Source of the DNA: Streptomyces albogriseolus
GTDB lineage: Bacteria; Actinomycetota; Actinomycetes; Streptomycetales; Streptomycetaceae
NCBI GenBank assembly: GCA_014650475.1
Contig: BMVA01000020.1
Span: forward strand, 62,001-126,000
Reading direction: 5' to 3'
Length of the DNA stretch: 64,000 nucleotides
Shown here in pieces: positions 46,451 to 54,589 of the stretch; positions within the stretch are counted from its first letter, which is position 1; each line of letters begins with the position of its first letter. Both the position numbers and the translations under genes were made by a program. The notes beneath the pieces were generated by a model. The model made no database searches. It had not been told where the DNA came from and saw only the letters and a program-made list of their open reading frames with translations.

Positions 46451-47776
46451 TCAGCGGAGGCGGCCGGCGCCCGCGCCGAGTCCGACCAGGGCGGGCACGG
46501 CCCATGCGGGGTGCACGGCCTTGCGCAGGGCGGGCGTCCAGCCGGCGCCGGAGCGCAGGGTCTCCTCGGGGATCTCCGCGTTGTGCACGGCGATCAGGTC
46601 GACCGGCCTGCCGTTGACCAGGTTGTGCCGGGCGGTGAGCGGCGCGTCGTTCCAGCGCTTGAGGACCTTCGCCGGGCTGATGCCCCGGGGCAGGGTGAAC
46701 GCGTTGTGCTCGGCGACGAGCTGGGACTCCTTGCCGACGCCGAAGCTGTAGCCGTACCCGGAGCCGGCGACGAAGTGGTTGTTGTAGACGTCGACCTGAC
46801 CGAACCGGACGCGCGGGGTGCGCTCGGTGAGGTCCTCGAACAGGTTGTGGTGGAAGGTCGCCTTCAGCTTGCCCCGGTCGCCCACGGCGGTGGACTCGCT
46901 GTCGCTGTTGCCGATGAGGATCGTCTTGTCGTGCTCGGTGAAGACGTTCCAGGAGGCGGTGACGTAGTCGGCGCCCTTGACGATGTCCAGCTCGCCGTCG
47001 TGCTGCTGGTAGAGCATGCCGAAGTGGGTGGGGGCCTCGCTGTCGGGGTGCGCGCCGTCGGTGAACGTGTTGTGGTCCAGCCACACATGGGTCGAGCCGT
47101 GCACGACGACGGTGTCGTACTCGCTGTTCCAGTTGCCGCGGTCGCCGTCGGTGGGGTCCCACTGCGGGAAGCAGTCGACGGGGCTCTCCAGGGTGAGGTT
47201 GCGGACGATGACGTTGTCCGCCCCCTTGATCTGGAGGCTCGCTCCCTTGATCGCGGCGTCGCGTCCCACGCCGATGATCGTGGTGTGGGAGGGGACGTTC
47301 ACCTTGATCACCGCGTCCTGGTGGGCGGCGGAGGCGCGGCGCAGCCCCTCGGGGCTGTCGTCGGGCTCGTCGGTGAGGTCCCGCTCCAGGCCCCAGGTCT
47401 CGGGGGCGTACGTCTCCAGGTAGGCGTCGAAGTCGTAGCCGGGGACGGCGAACGCGTCGCAGCCGTCGGCGACGGCGTCGATGACGCCCTTCACCTTGAT
47501 GATCCTCGGGGCGTCCCCGCCCTCTTCCAGGGCGGCGGTGAACTGGGCCCAGTCGGTCACGGTGCGGACGTGCGCGGCGTCGGCCGCGGCGCCTCCGGTG
47601 GTGCCCGTGCCGTACGAGGCCCAGCCGTCGCCCGTGGGCAGCGTCTGCCGGGCGGGGTCGTGGTGCGCGGGGGTGCGGGCCTGCGCGGCGGTACCGGTCA
47701 GGGTCAGCACGAGGGCGGTGCAGCCGGCCAGCACGCCGACTCTTCTGGCATGCGCATGCCATACATGTACGTTCAT
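46451..47776 (-). CDS. Secreted pectate lyase (PL1)
   Basis: Beta-elimination of de-esterified polygalacturonate, Ca-dependent. 441 residues with a Sec signal (hydrophobic VGVLAGCTALVLTLTG, cleavage near AQARTP). PL1 beta-helix features: IIKVKGVIDA, TTIIGVGRDAAIKGASLQI, VWLDHNTFTDGAHP (Ca-site Asp), VTASWNVFTEHDKTILIG, and FHHNLFEDLTERTPRVRFG with the catalytic Arg. The first codons overlap a perfect 16-bp palindrome (47746-47761). Likely secreted with the neighbouring pectinesterase and acetylesterase. Confidence 0.92.
   Translation of the reverse strand: MNVHVWHAHARRVGVLAGCTALVLTLTGTAAQARTPAHHDPARQTLPTGDGWASYGTGTTGGAAADAAHVRTVTDWAQFTAALEEGGDAPRIIKVKGVIDAVADGCDAFAVPGYDFDAYLETYAPETWGLERDLTDEPDDSPEGLRRASAAHQDAVIKVNVPSHTTIIGVGRDAAIKGASLQIKGADNVIVRNLTLESPVDCFPQWDPTDGDRGNWNSEYDTVVVHGSTHVWLDHNTFTDGAHPDSEAPTHFGMLYQQHDGELDIVKGADYVTASWNVFTEHDKTILIGNSDSESTAVGDRGKLKATFHHNLFEDLTERTPRVRFGQVDVYNNHFVAGSGYGYSFGVGKESQLVAEHNAFTLPRGISPAKVLKRWNDAPLTARHNLVNGRPVDLIAVHNAEIPEETLRSGAGWTPALRKAVHPAWAVPALVGLGAGAGRLR
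47746..47769. promoter_or_regulatory. Perfect palindromes at the start of the pectate lyase gene
   Basis: TGGCATGCGCATGCCA (47746-47761) is perfectly symmetric, and TACATGTA (47762-47769) follows at once. Both lie within codons 3-11 of the pectate lyase frame as called. This may be chance from the His/Ala codons CAT-GCG-CAT-GCC, or an operator overlapping the 5' end of the transcript. Confidence 0.35.
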
Positions 47777-47809
47777 GGTGCGGCTCTCCTGTTCGTGGTC
47801 CGGGGGGTG

Positions 47810-48598
47810 TTACGCGGCGGCCTCCGGCCAGGTGATCCACGACGGCGGGATCTCCTCGTCCAGCCGCCGCACGTCGTGCGGCGCGAGCACCCGGGTGCGC
47901 AGCAGCTCCCGGGCGACCAGCCGTGCCACGGCGATCGCGCCCGTCGGGGAGAAATGGGTGTTGTCCTGCTTGGTGCCGGTCCAGTTGAAGTACGTCCGCG
48001 TCGCCTCGGGCCCGAGCTTCTGCCACAGCGCCAGGGACAGCGCCTGGACGTCGAGCAGCGCGACCCGCTCCTGCCGGGCCAGCGCCCGCATCGCCTCCGG
48101 GTACTCCCCGTGGCTGGGCACGGCCCGCCCGTCCGCGTCGAACCGGCGCCGCTCCACCGGGGTGGCCAGCACCGGCCGCGCTCCCCGCGCCCGGGCGCCG
48201 TCCAGGTACAGACGCAGGTACTGCTGATAGGTGGTCCAGGGCTCGGTGTACCGGCTGGGGTCGTCCGCCTTCTCGTCGTTGTGCGCGAACTGCACGACGA
48301 GCAGGTCGCCCGGGCGGACACCGGCGAGCATCGCGTCAAGCCGCCCCTCGTCGACGAAGCTCTTGGAACTGCGCCCGTTGACGGCATGGTTGGCGACGCC
48401 GAGCCCTCGCCGGAGCAGAAAGGGCAACGCCATCCCCCACCCGGTCTCGGGCGCGGCGGGGGCGTACTTCTGGGCGGCGGTGGAATCCCCGGCGATCCAG
48501 ACGGTCCGCGACCGCCGTGGCCCGGCATGCGCCGTACCGCCCACACTCACGGCAGCTCCGACCCCGGCGACGACGACATGCCTACGCGAAAGAGACAC
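47810..48598 (-). CDS. Rhamnogalacturonan acetylesterase-like SGNH hydrolase (CE12)
   Basis: Expected to remove acetyl groups from rhamnogalacturonan I. 262 residues with a twin-arginine-like signal (SLSRRHVVVAGVGAAVSVGG). SGNH/GDSL blocks: block I IAGDSTAAQKYAPA with nucleophile Ser, block III VVQFAHNDEKADDP, and the catalytic Asp-His pair in DNTHFSPTGA. It lies 33 bases upstream of the pectate lyase gene on the same strand, so the two are probably co-transcribed. Confidence 0.88.
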   Translation of the reverse strand: MSLSRRHVVVAGVGAAVSVGGTAHAGPRRSRTVWIAGDSTAAQKYAPAAPETGWGMALPFLLRRGLGVANHAVNGRSSKSFVDEGRLDAMLAGVRPGDLLVVQFAHNDEKADDPSRYTEPWTTYQQYLRLYLDGARARGARPVLATPVERRRFDADGRAVPSHGEYPEAMRALARQERVALLDVQALSLALWQKLGPEATRTYFNWTGTKQDNTHFSPTGAIAVARLVARELLRTRVLAPHDVRRLDEEIPPSWITWPEAAA

Positions 48599-48630
48599 AA
48601 CCTGTGCCTTTCGAAGAAGGGGGAGGTGAA

Positions 48631-48710
48631 GCGCCCCACCAGGGGCGCGGGGAACTGCGCGCCCAGCCGGGGACGACCCGCAGCCGCGAAACCACAGGCC
48701 GCCCCCGACC
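48631..48710 (-). repeat. Dispersed repeat with hairpin, between acetylesterase and solute-binding protein genes
   Basis: GCGCCCC-ACCA-GGGGCGC (48631-48648) starts an element continuing through GGGGAACTGCGCGCCCAGCC. The core CAGGGGCGCGGGGAACTGCG (48640-48659) is the reverse complement of the unit start in the 15.4-kb tandem array. I recognise it as a common Streptomyces intergenic element, from memory. It may end the sugar-ABC operon transcript. Confidence 0.7.
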
Positions 48711-48719
48711 GAGAAGGCG

Positions 48720-50084
48720 TCACCCCATCTGCTCGTCCCACTCGGCCTGAGCCGCGTTCAACTGCTCGGCGATCCCGTCCAGGAAGTCCTTCGCGCTCAT
48801 GTCCCCGAGCAGCACCTTCTGGAAGTTCGGCTCGTTGTCCGCCTTGGAGATCGTGTTCCAGTCAGGCAAGTAGTACGGCAGCTGCACAATGGTCGTGGAC
48901 CCGTCACTCAGCGCGTCGGCGGCCAGCTTCGTCGGCTCCGCCTTGGCGATCCACGCGTCCTTCGCGGCGTCCGCGTGGGCCGGCACCTGTCCCGCCGACT
49001 CGTTGAACTTCGAGTTCGACTGCGCCGACGCGGCGAACTCGATGAACTTCCAGGCGGCGTCCTTGTTCTTGGAGCTCTTGAACAGGCCGATGCCGTCGAC
49101 CGGGTTGGAGACCTGCACCCGCTTGCCGTCGGGGCCGACCGGCTGCGGGATGCCCCGGAACTTCTCCACGCCCAGCGCCTTCACGTGGTCCTGGTAGGAG
49201 CCCAGGTTATGGTTCAGCATCCCGATCTCGCCGGAGTCCCACTGGGCGACCATCTTGGTGAAGTCGTTGTTGAGGTCGGCGGCGGGAGTGACCTTCTTGA
49301 ACAGGGCCGCGTACTTCTCCAGCGCCTTGACGTTCTTCGGGTCGTTGACCGTGGTCTTCTTGCCGGTGGAGTCCCAGAACGAGGTGATGCCGGACTGCCC
49401 GTACATCGCGTCGAGGGCCTGGGCGATGGAGCCGGCGCCGCCGCGGATGGTGTAGCCGAAGCGGTTGCTGCCCTTGTCGGTGAGCTTCTCCGCGGCTTCG
49501 AAGAAGCGGTCCCAGGTGGTCGGCTCCTCCAGACCCGCCTTCTCGAACATGTCGGTGCGGTAGTACAGGACGCCGTTGTTGGCGGAGGTCGGCACGGAGT
49601 ACAGCTGGTCGTCCCCGCCGCCGGCCGCCCGCAGCGACTCGATCATGTCCTTGTTGAGCTTGCCGTTCAGGGACGAGCCCTCAAGACGCTCGTCCAGCGG
49701 CTCCAGCGCGCCCTGGGCGGCGAAGCCCGCGAGCATCGAGGCGCTGATGCCGCCCACGTCCGGCAGGCCGCCGCCCTGGATGGCGGTGTCGACCTTGGAC
49801 TGGTACTCGGTGGACGCGATGCCGACGTACTGGACGTCGATGTCCGGGTTCGCCTTCTCGAAGTCGGCGATGACCTCCTTCCAGATGTCGGTGCGGACAC
49901 CGCCGTTGTTGTCCCAGAAGACGATCTTCCCCGTGCCGCTGCCCTCGGCGCCCTCGCCCGAGCCGCTGCCGTCGTCCCCGCAGGCGGTGGCGGTCAGCGC
50001 CAGGACCGCTCCTAGGGCGACGGCCGCCGACGTCCTGCCGCGGCGCCCTCTGCCCGTGTTTCTTCCGAGAATGCTGATCTTCAT
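48720..50084 (-). CDS. Carbohydrate ABC transporter, extracellular solute-binding lipoprotein (family 1)
   Basis: 454 residues from ATG 50084. Signal with basic GRNTGRGRRGR, hydrophobic stretch and lipobox ALTATAC giving a lipid-anchored Cys at about 35. Family 1 binding protein blocks: GKIVFWDNNGGVRTDIWKEV, DFEKANPDIDVQYVG, GGLPDVGGISASML, YYRTDMFEKAGLEEPTTWDRF and IEFAASAQSNSKFNE. It is the last gene of a six-gene coupled operon, whereas such genes usually come first. Ligand probably a pectin- or arabinan-derived oligosaccharide, judged only from neighbours. Confidence 0.92.
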   Translation of the reverse strand: MKISILGRNTGRGRRGRTSAAVALGAVLALTATACGDDGSGSGEGAEGSGTGKIVFWDNNGGVRTDIWKEVIADFEKANPDIDVQYVGIASTEYQSKVDTAIQGGGLPDVGGISASMLAGFAAQGALEPLDERLEGSSLNGKLNKDMIESLRAAGGGDDQLYSVPTSANNGVLYYRTDMFEKAGLEEPTTWDRFFEAAEKLTDKGSNRFGYTIRGGAGSIAQALDAMYGQSGITSFWDSTGKKTTVNDPKNVKALEKYAALFKKVTPAADLNNDFTKMVAQWDSGEIGMLNHNLGSYQDHVKALGVEKFRGIPQPVGPDGKRVQVSNPVDGIGLFKSSKNKDAAWKFIEFAASAQSNSKFNESAGQVPAHADAAKDAWIAKAEPTKLAADALSDGSTTIVQLPYYLPDWNTISKADNEPNFQKVLLGDMSAKDFLDGIAEQLNAAQAEWDEQMG

Positions 50085-51673
50085 CGGTCGGCTCTCTTCT
50101 CCTGGATACGGATCCTGAACTGCGTGAACGTGGCGGTACCGGCGTGTCCCTGACCGGTGGGCGCCAGGGCGACCAGGCCGAGCAGAGCACCGACCCAGCG
50201 CCAGGGAGTCGCGGCGAAGACCTGGCCGGAGGGGCGGAAGCCGCCCTGCCCGGCGCCGTCTCCGGTGTCCGCGGTGTTTGCGGTGTCTCCTGTGTCTCCT
50301 GTGTCGTACGAGAAGCGGCAGCGCGCGCCGGCGTCGATGTCGACGCGCAGCCGGGCCCGGCCGCTGGGTGCGGGCCGCGGGGGTGCGGCGTCCCGTTCCT
50401 GGTCGGCGACCGTCTCGGCGAACCGGTGCACGAGCCGCACCGTGCCGTCCGGGCCGCGCTGGAGTCCGATCCAGCTGTAGGCGTCCCCGAGGACCGCGAG
50501 CCCGGCGCGCGCCCCGGGTTCGCCGTCGTCGAGCCGGAGGTCCACCTCGACGGTGCACGGGGTGCCGGGCAGCCGCTGGGTGAGGACGTTGGGCAGGGCG
50601 CGCAGGTCGTGCGCGTCGGGGGTGCGGACGCAGGTGAGGCGCAGCCCGTCGGCGGAGTGGTGGGTGGCCCAGCCGTCCCGGGGGTTGGCGGTCCACTGCC
50701 ACTGGCGGCCGGGGCGTCCGCCGGGGAAGTCGTCGTCGGTGGCGGGCGCGGCGGGCGGCTGCGGCGGCAGGTCCGGGCGGCGGTGCTCGGCGACGGGGGC
50801 GCCGTCGTCCCCGATCACCGGCCATCCTCCCCCACCGCCCCACCTCATCGGCTGGAGGTGGACGACCCGGCCGTAGGCGCCGCGCTGCTGGAAGTGCAGG
50901 AACCAGTCCTCGCCGGACGGGGTGCGCACCCAGCCGCCCTGGTGCGGGCCGTTGACGTCGGTGTCCTTCTGCTCCAGGACCACCTTCTCCTCGTAGGGGC
51001 CGAAGAAGGCGCGGGAGCGGAAGGCGCCCTGCCAGCCGGTCTCCACTCCCCCGGCGGGGGCGAAGATCCAGAACCAGCCGTCGTGCCGGTAGAGCTTGGG
51101 GCCTTCGAGGGTGAACCAGCCGGGGATGCGGTCGCCGTCGACGATCACCTTGCCCTCGTCGAGGAGTTCGGTGCCGTGCGGGTGCATCCGGTGGCCGGTG
51201 AGACGGTTCTTGACGCCGGAGCGGGACTTGGCCCAGGCGTGCACGAGGTACGCCTCGCCGGTCTCGTCGTCCCACAGCGGGCAGGGGTCGATCAGTCCCT
51301 TGCCGGCCTTGACCAGGTGCGGGCGGGTCCAGGGGCCGCGGATCTCGGGGGCGTTGACCTGGAAGACGCCCCGGTCGGGGTCGCCCCAGAAGATCCAGAA
51401 GCGGCCGTCGTGGTGGCGCAGGGACGGCGCCCACACCCCGCAGTCGTGCCGGGGCGCCGCGAACTCGCTCTCGGGTTCCAGGCGTTGCAGGGCGTGGCCG
51501 ACGAGGGTCCAGTTGACCAGGTCGCGGGAGTGCAGCAGGGGCAGTCCGGGGACGCGGCCGAAGCTGGACGCGGTGAGGTAGAAGTCGTCGCCGACGCGGA
51601 TCACGTCGGGGTCGGACCAGTCGGCGTCGAGGACCGGGTTGCGGTAGACGGGCTCGGCCGGGTCGGCGCTCAC
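50081..51673 (-). CDS. GH43-family glycosidase (beta-xylosidase / arabinosidase type)
   Basis: 530 residues without a signal peptide, so probably acts on imported oligosaccharides. N-terminal five-bladed propeller with the three GH43 acids: Asp in NPVLDADWSDPDVIRVG (given as LDADWSDPDVIRVG), pKa-modulating Asp in GKGLIDPCPLWDD, and Glu in WFTLEGPKLYR. C-terminal beta-sandwich from about 345 (DDDFPGG onward). Near its end five 9-bp units (50265-50309) encode DTGDTGDTANTADT in a surface loop. Coupled by ATGA to genes on both sides. GH43 subfamily and sugar specificity are not resolved; L-arabinofuranosyl or xylosyl ends are most likely. Confidence 0.88.
   Translation of the reverse strand: MSADPAEPVYRNPVLDADWSDPDVIRVGDDFYLTASSFGRVPGLPLLHSRDLVNWTLVGHALQRLEPESEFAAPRHDCGVWAPSLRHHDGRFWIFWGDPDRGVFQVNAPEIRGPWTRPHLVKAGKGLIDPCPLWDDETGEAYLVHAWAKSRSGVKNRLTGHRMHPHGTELLDEGKVIVDGDRIPGWFTLEGPKLYRHDGWFWIFAPAGGVETGWQGAFRSRAFFGPYEEKVVLEQKDTDVNGPHQGGWVRTPSGEDWFLHFQQRGAYGRVVHLQPMRWGGGGGWPVIGDDGAPVAEHRRPDLPPQPPAAPATDDDFPGGRPGRQWQWTANPRDGWATHHSADGLRLTCVRTPDAHDLRALPNVLTQRLPGTPCTVEVDLRLDDGEPGARAGLAVLGDAYSWIGLQRGPDGTVRLVHRFAETVADQERDAAPPRPAPSGRARLRVDIDAGARCRFSYDTGDTGDTANTADTGDGAGQGGFRPSGQVFAATPWRWVGALLGLVALAPTGQGHAGTATFTQFRIRIQEKRADR
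50265..50309 (-). repeat. Five 9-bp tandem units inside the GH43 gene
   Basis: On the plus strand: GTGTCCGCG, GTGTTTGCG, GTGTCTCCT, GTGTCTCCT, GTGTCGTAC. They keep the reading frame and encode Asp-Thr-Gly/Ala-type triplets in the C-terminal domain. Gain or loss of units would alter loop length without a frameshift. Confidence 0.8.
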
Positions 51674-52515
51674 GGGCTCACCGCCTTCGCGACCAGGGCG
51701 GCCGCCTCCTCGCGGCCGAGCCGGCCGTCGGCGACGACGGTGACGACCCGGCGCTCCGCCGTCTCCCCCGGCGGGAGCGGCAGTCGTGCGTCGTACGCGA
51801 GGGAGGAGCCGACCCCGGGGTACTCCTCGGTGCGCACGAACCAGGGGTCGCGGCGGGTCGCCTCGCCGGCCGCGGCGAAGACGAGGGTCCAGGCGGAGCC
51901 GGCCAGGGCGACCCAGTCGGCGGTCCTTCCGTGCACCGCGTCCGTGCCCTCGGCCGCCGCGGTGAACACGTCGGGCGCCGCGTCCTCCTTACGGGCCCGC
52001 CAGAAGAAGCCCCCGTAGGCGGCGCCGGGGCGGCCGTTGGTGGCGGGGCTGCCGAGGGACAGCGGGCGTCCGGAGACGTTGGTGAGGGCGAAGGCGAGGT
52101 CGAGCGCCCAGGCGCCGTCGGTGAGGGCGGTCGCGGTGACCGTGCGCCGCTCGCGGAGCAGTTCGCCGGGCGCGGCCGTCCAGCGCAGTTCCTCGGTGAA
52201 GCCGTCGGCCTCGCGCCGGTGGTAGGCGGTGTGCCGCTGGGCGCCGTGGTTGTCCAGCTCGGTGGGGCCGCGGTCGCGGACGTAGGTGCGCCCGCCCCAG
52301 AAGTTGAACCCCTCGACGTCGGGAACGGCGACACCGACGCCGAGGTGGTGTGCGTGGTCGGCGGGGCTCAGTTCGGTGACCGCCGTGCCGGCCAGGGTGG
52401 TGACGGGGTGCAGATAGGGCCGCGGGGAGAGCCGGGCCGGCAGTTCCGGCCGGGTGACGTACCGGCCGACGGGCCGGCCGGCGACGCGCAGCACCACGGA
52501 GTCGTTGCCGGTCAT
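51670..52515 (-). CDS. DUF6807 (PmoA-like) family protein
   Basis: 281 residues, cytoplasmic, from ATG 52515. Resembles the DUF6807/PmoA family of actinobacterial carbohydrate loci: SPRPYLHPVTTLAGTAVTEL, DHAHHLGVGVAVPDVEGFNFWGG (given as DHAHHLGVGVAV), GGFFWRARK, and RTEEYPGVGSSLAYD. The HxxHHxG pattern could bind metal. A beta-sandwich like galactose mutarotase is plausible. No reaction is established; despite the family nickname it is not a methane monooxygenase. Coupled to the oxidoreductase and GH43 genes, suggesting the three act on one sugar. Confidence 0.75.
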   Translation of the reverse strand: MTGNDSVVLRVAGRPVGRYVTRPELPARLSPRPYLHPVTTLAGTAVTELSPADHAHHLGVGVAVPDVEGFNFWGGRTYVRDRGPTELDNHGAQRHTAYHRREADGFTEELRWTAAPGELLRERRTVTATALTDGAWALDLAFALTNVSGRPLSLGSPATNGRPGAAYGGFFWRARKEDAAPDVFTAAAEGTDAVHGRTADWVALAGSAWTLVFAAAGEATRRDPWFVRTEEYPGVGSSLAYDARLPLPPGETAERRVVTVVADGRLGREEAAALVAKAVSP

Positions 52516-53696
52516 CGGGTGCTCACCTCTTTCGGCAGACGGTGGTGTGCGGGCCGGGCCCAGGGGGCGCCCAGCTCGGAGAAGAGGGACAGGCGGTCCG
52601 CGGCGGCCGCGACCAGGGCGTCGACGCCGGGCACCACCCGGCGGTCCTCGCCGGGGACGCGGCGCCAGGCCTCGTCGGGCAGCGGCTCCGGGTCGGGGGC
52701 GGTGCGGATCGCCTCGACGACCTGCATGAAGGCGCCGGTGTCGGCGGGGGTGACCAGCAGCTCGGCGCCGTCCTGGAGGTGGGCGGCGAGGTTCTCCAGC
52801 AGGTCGGTGCGGTCGAAGTGGAGTTCCTCGGGGCCGTGGTCCGCGCGCTGGAGCAGGACACGGTCCTGCTTGTACCAGAAGGTGATCCGGCCGCTGGTGC
52901 CGTGCACCACCACGTACGGCTCGTCGGCCCGTTCGGCGCACAGCGTGGCGGCGACCGTCACCGAACCGCCCTGGACGGTGGTGACGCGGACGCACGAGGT
53001 GTCGTCGGACTCGATGTCGTTGGCGCGCAGCAGCTCGGTCTCGATGCCGGCGACGTCCTCGGCGCGGGTGCTCCCGGCGAGCGCGAGGGCGGTGGCGACG
53101 GCGTGCGCGAGGGGGTTGGTGAGCGCCCCGTCGACGACGTCGACGCCGTCGAGCCGCCGGCGGCCCGCCCAGGGCGCGCGGCGGAAGTACGCCTCGGCGC
53201 GCACCCAGGCGCCGGCCCCGCCGATCCCCGTCACCCGGCCGACGGCGCCCTCGGCGATCAGGTCGCGGATGGCCGGCACGGCGTGCGAGCCGAGCGACTG
53301 GAAGCCGATCTGGCAGGCCACCCCGGCCGCGGCGACCCCGTCGGCCATCCGGCGGAACTCGGCGTACGAGGGCGCCGGGGGCTTCTCCAGCAGCAGGTGC
53401 ACGCCCCGCTCGGCGGCGGTGAGCGCGAGGGCGGTGTGGGTGGGGATGGGGGTGCAGATCACCGCGGCGCGGGCGCCGGTGGAGTCGAGGAGCGCCCCGA
53501 AGTCGGCGGACTGCTCGGGAAGTTCGCCGCCGAACTCGTCCTCGGTGAGCGGGGTGAGCTCGCAGACGCCCACGAGCCGGACCAGGCCCTTCGCCTGGAG
53601 GCGGCGGATGTTCTCCACGTGCCACCGGCCGTGGCCGCGGGCGCCGGCCAGGACGACCGGGAGCGGGGCGCCGGGGGCGGCGGACGAGGCGGTCAT
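52512..53696 (-). CDS. Gfo/Idh/MocA-family oxidoreductase
   Basis: 394 residues from ATG 53696. N-terminal Rossmann fold: VVLAGARGHGRWHVENIRR (glycine loop), AAVICTPIPTHTALALTAAE and HLLLEKPPAPSYAEF with the conserved EKP. C-terminal domain has the GFQSLGSHAVPAIRDLI and DVVDGALTNPLAHAVATAL segments, the latter with the usual active-site His. Oxidises or reduces a sugar, inositol or similar. Within an arabinose/pectin operon it could be an aldose 1-dehydrogenase feeding the IlvD/Edd dehydratase; this is inference. Coupled on both sides by ATGA. Confidence 0.88.
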   Translation of the reverse strand: MTASSAAPGAPLPVVLAGARGHGRWHVENIRRLQAKGLVRLVGVCELTPLTEDEFGGELPEQSADFGALLDSTGARAAVICTPIPTHTALALTAAERGVHLLLEKPPAPSYAEFRRMADGVAAAGVACQIGFQSLGSHAVPAIRDLIAEGAVGRVTGIGGAGAWVRAEAYFRRAPWAGRRRLDGVDVVDGALTNPLAHAVATALALAGSTRAEDVAGIETELLRANDIESDDTSCVRVTTVQGGSVTVAATLCAERADEPYVVVHGTSGRITFWYKQDRVLLQRADHGPEELHFDRTDLLENLAAHLQDGAELLVTPADTGAFMQVVEAIRTAPDPEPLPDEAWRRVPGEDRRVVPGVDALVAAAADRLSLFSELGAPWARPAHHRLPKEVSTR

Positions 53697-54589
53697 CCCT
53701 TCACCGCCCCCGCGCTGAAGCCGGTGATCAGCCACTTCTGGATGAAGGCGAACACGATCACGACGGGGACGGCCGCGATGATGCCGCCCGCGGCGAGCGC
53801 GCCGAGGTCGACGCTGTCCGCGCTCATCAGGGTGTTGAGGCCGACCGGGACGGTCTGCTTCTCCTGGTTGTTGAGGAACATCAGGGCGAACAGGAAGTGG
53901 TTCCAGGAGTGCACGAAGGCGAAGGAGCCGACGGCGATCAGGCCGGGCCGCAGCAGCGGCAGGACGACCACCCGGAACGCCCGGAACCGGTTGCAGCCGT
54001 CGACCCAGGCGGCCTCCTCCAGCGAGTAGGGCACGTTCTTGATGAAGTTGCTGAGCAGGATCATCGACAGCGGCAGCTGGAACACCGTCTCGGCGATGAT
54101 GACGCTGCCCAGGGAGTTGATCATCTGCAGCTCGGCGAAGATCTCGAACAGCGGGACGAGCAGCAGCGCGCCGGGCACGAACTGCGAGCAGAGCAGCGCC
54201 AGCATGAACCCGCGCTTGATCCGGAAGTCGAACCGGGCGAGCGCGTAGCCGCCGGCCAGGGCGACCAGGGTGGTCATGAACAGGGTGGCGACGCCGACGA
54301 GCACGCTGTTCTGGAAGAAGGTCGCGAAGCCGCGGTCGGTCCACACCTTCTCGAAGTGCGCGGTGGTCATCGGCCAGGGCACGAGCGAGGTGGAGCCGGC
54401 CGGGCGGAGCGCGAACAGCAGGATCCAGTAGAAGGGGATGAGGGTGAAGACGAGATAGATGCCGAGGGGCAGGTAGATCTGCCAGCGGGGCGCCTCGTCC
54501 CAGGCCCGGCGCCGTTGCACGGGCCGGGGCGGCTCGGGGACGGCCGGCGCGGGGGCGGGGGCGGCCGTGGTGGCCTCCTTGGTGATCAC
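53693..54589 (-). CDS. Carbohydrate ABC transporter permease (MalG-like)
   Basis: 298 residues with six membrane helices. Pro/Ala-rich cytoplasmic N terminus (TTAAPAPAPAVPEPPRPV), then IYLVFTLIPFYWILLFAL. The cytoplasmic EAA loop is clear: EEAAWVDGCNRFRAFRVVVLP, ending LLRPGLIAV. Partner of the adjacent MalF-like permease; together they form the channel. No ATPase gene is in the operon, so a shared MsiK-type ATPase encoded elsewhere is expected, as is usual in Streptomyces. Confidence 0.93.
   Translation of the reverse strand: MITKEATTAAPAPAPAVPEPPRPVQRRRAWDEAPRWQIYLPLGIYLVFTLIPFYWILLFALRPAGSTSLVPWPMTTAHFEKVWTDRGFATFFQNSVLVGVATLFMTTLVALAGGYALARFDFRIKRGFMLALLCSQFVPGALLLVPLFEIFAELQMINSLGSVIIAETVFQLPLSMILLSNFIKNVPYSLEEAAWVDGCNRFRAFRVVVLPLLRPGLIAVGSFAFVHSWNHFLFALMFLNNQEKQTVPVGLNTLMSADSVDLGALAAGGIIAAVPVVIVFAFIQKWLITGFSAGAVKG

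Noticed and set aside
48720..51434. 904-residue frame ending in the solute-binding protein
   Set aside because: The N-terminal half is an Arg/Pro-rich shadow of GH43; signal peptide and lipobox start at 50084.
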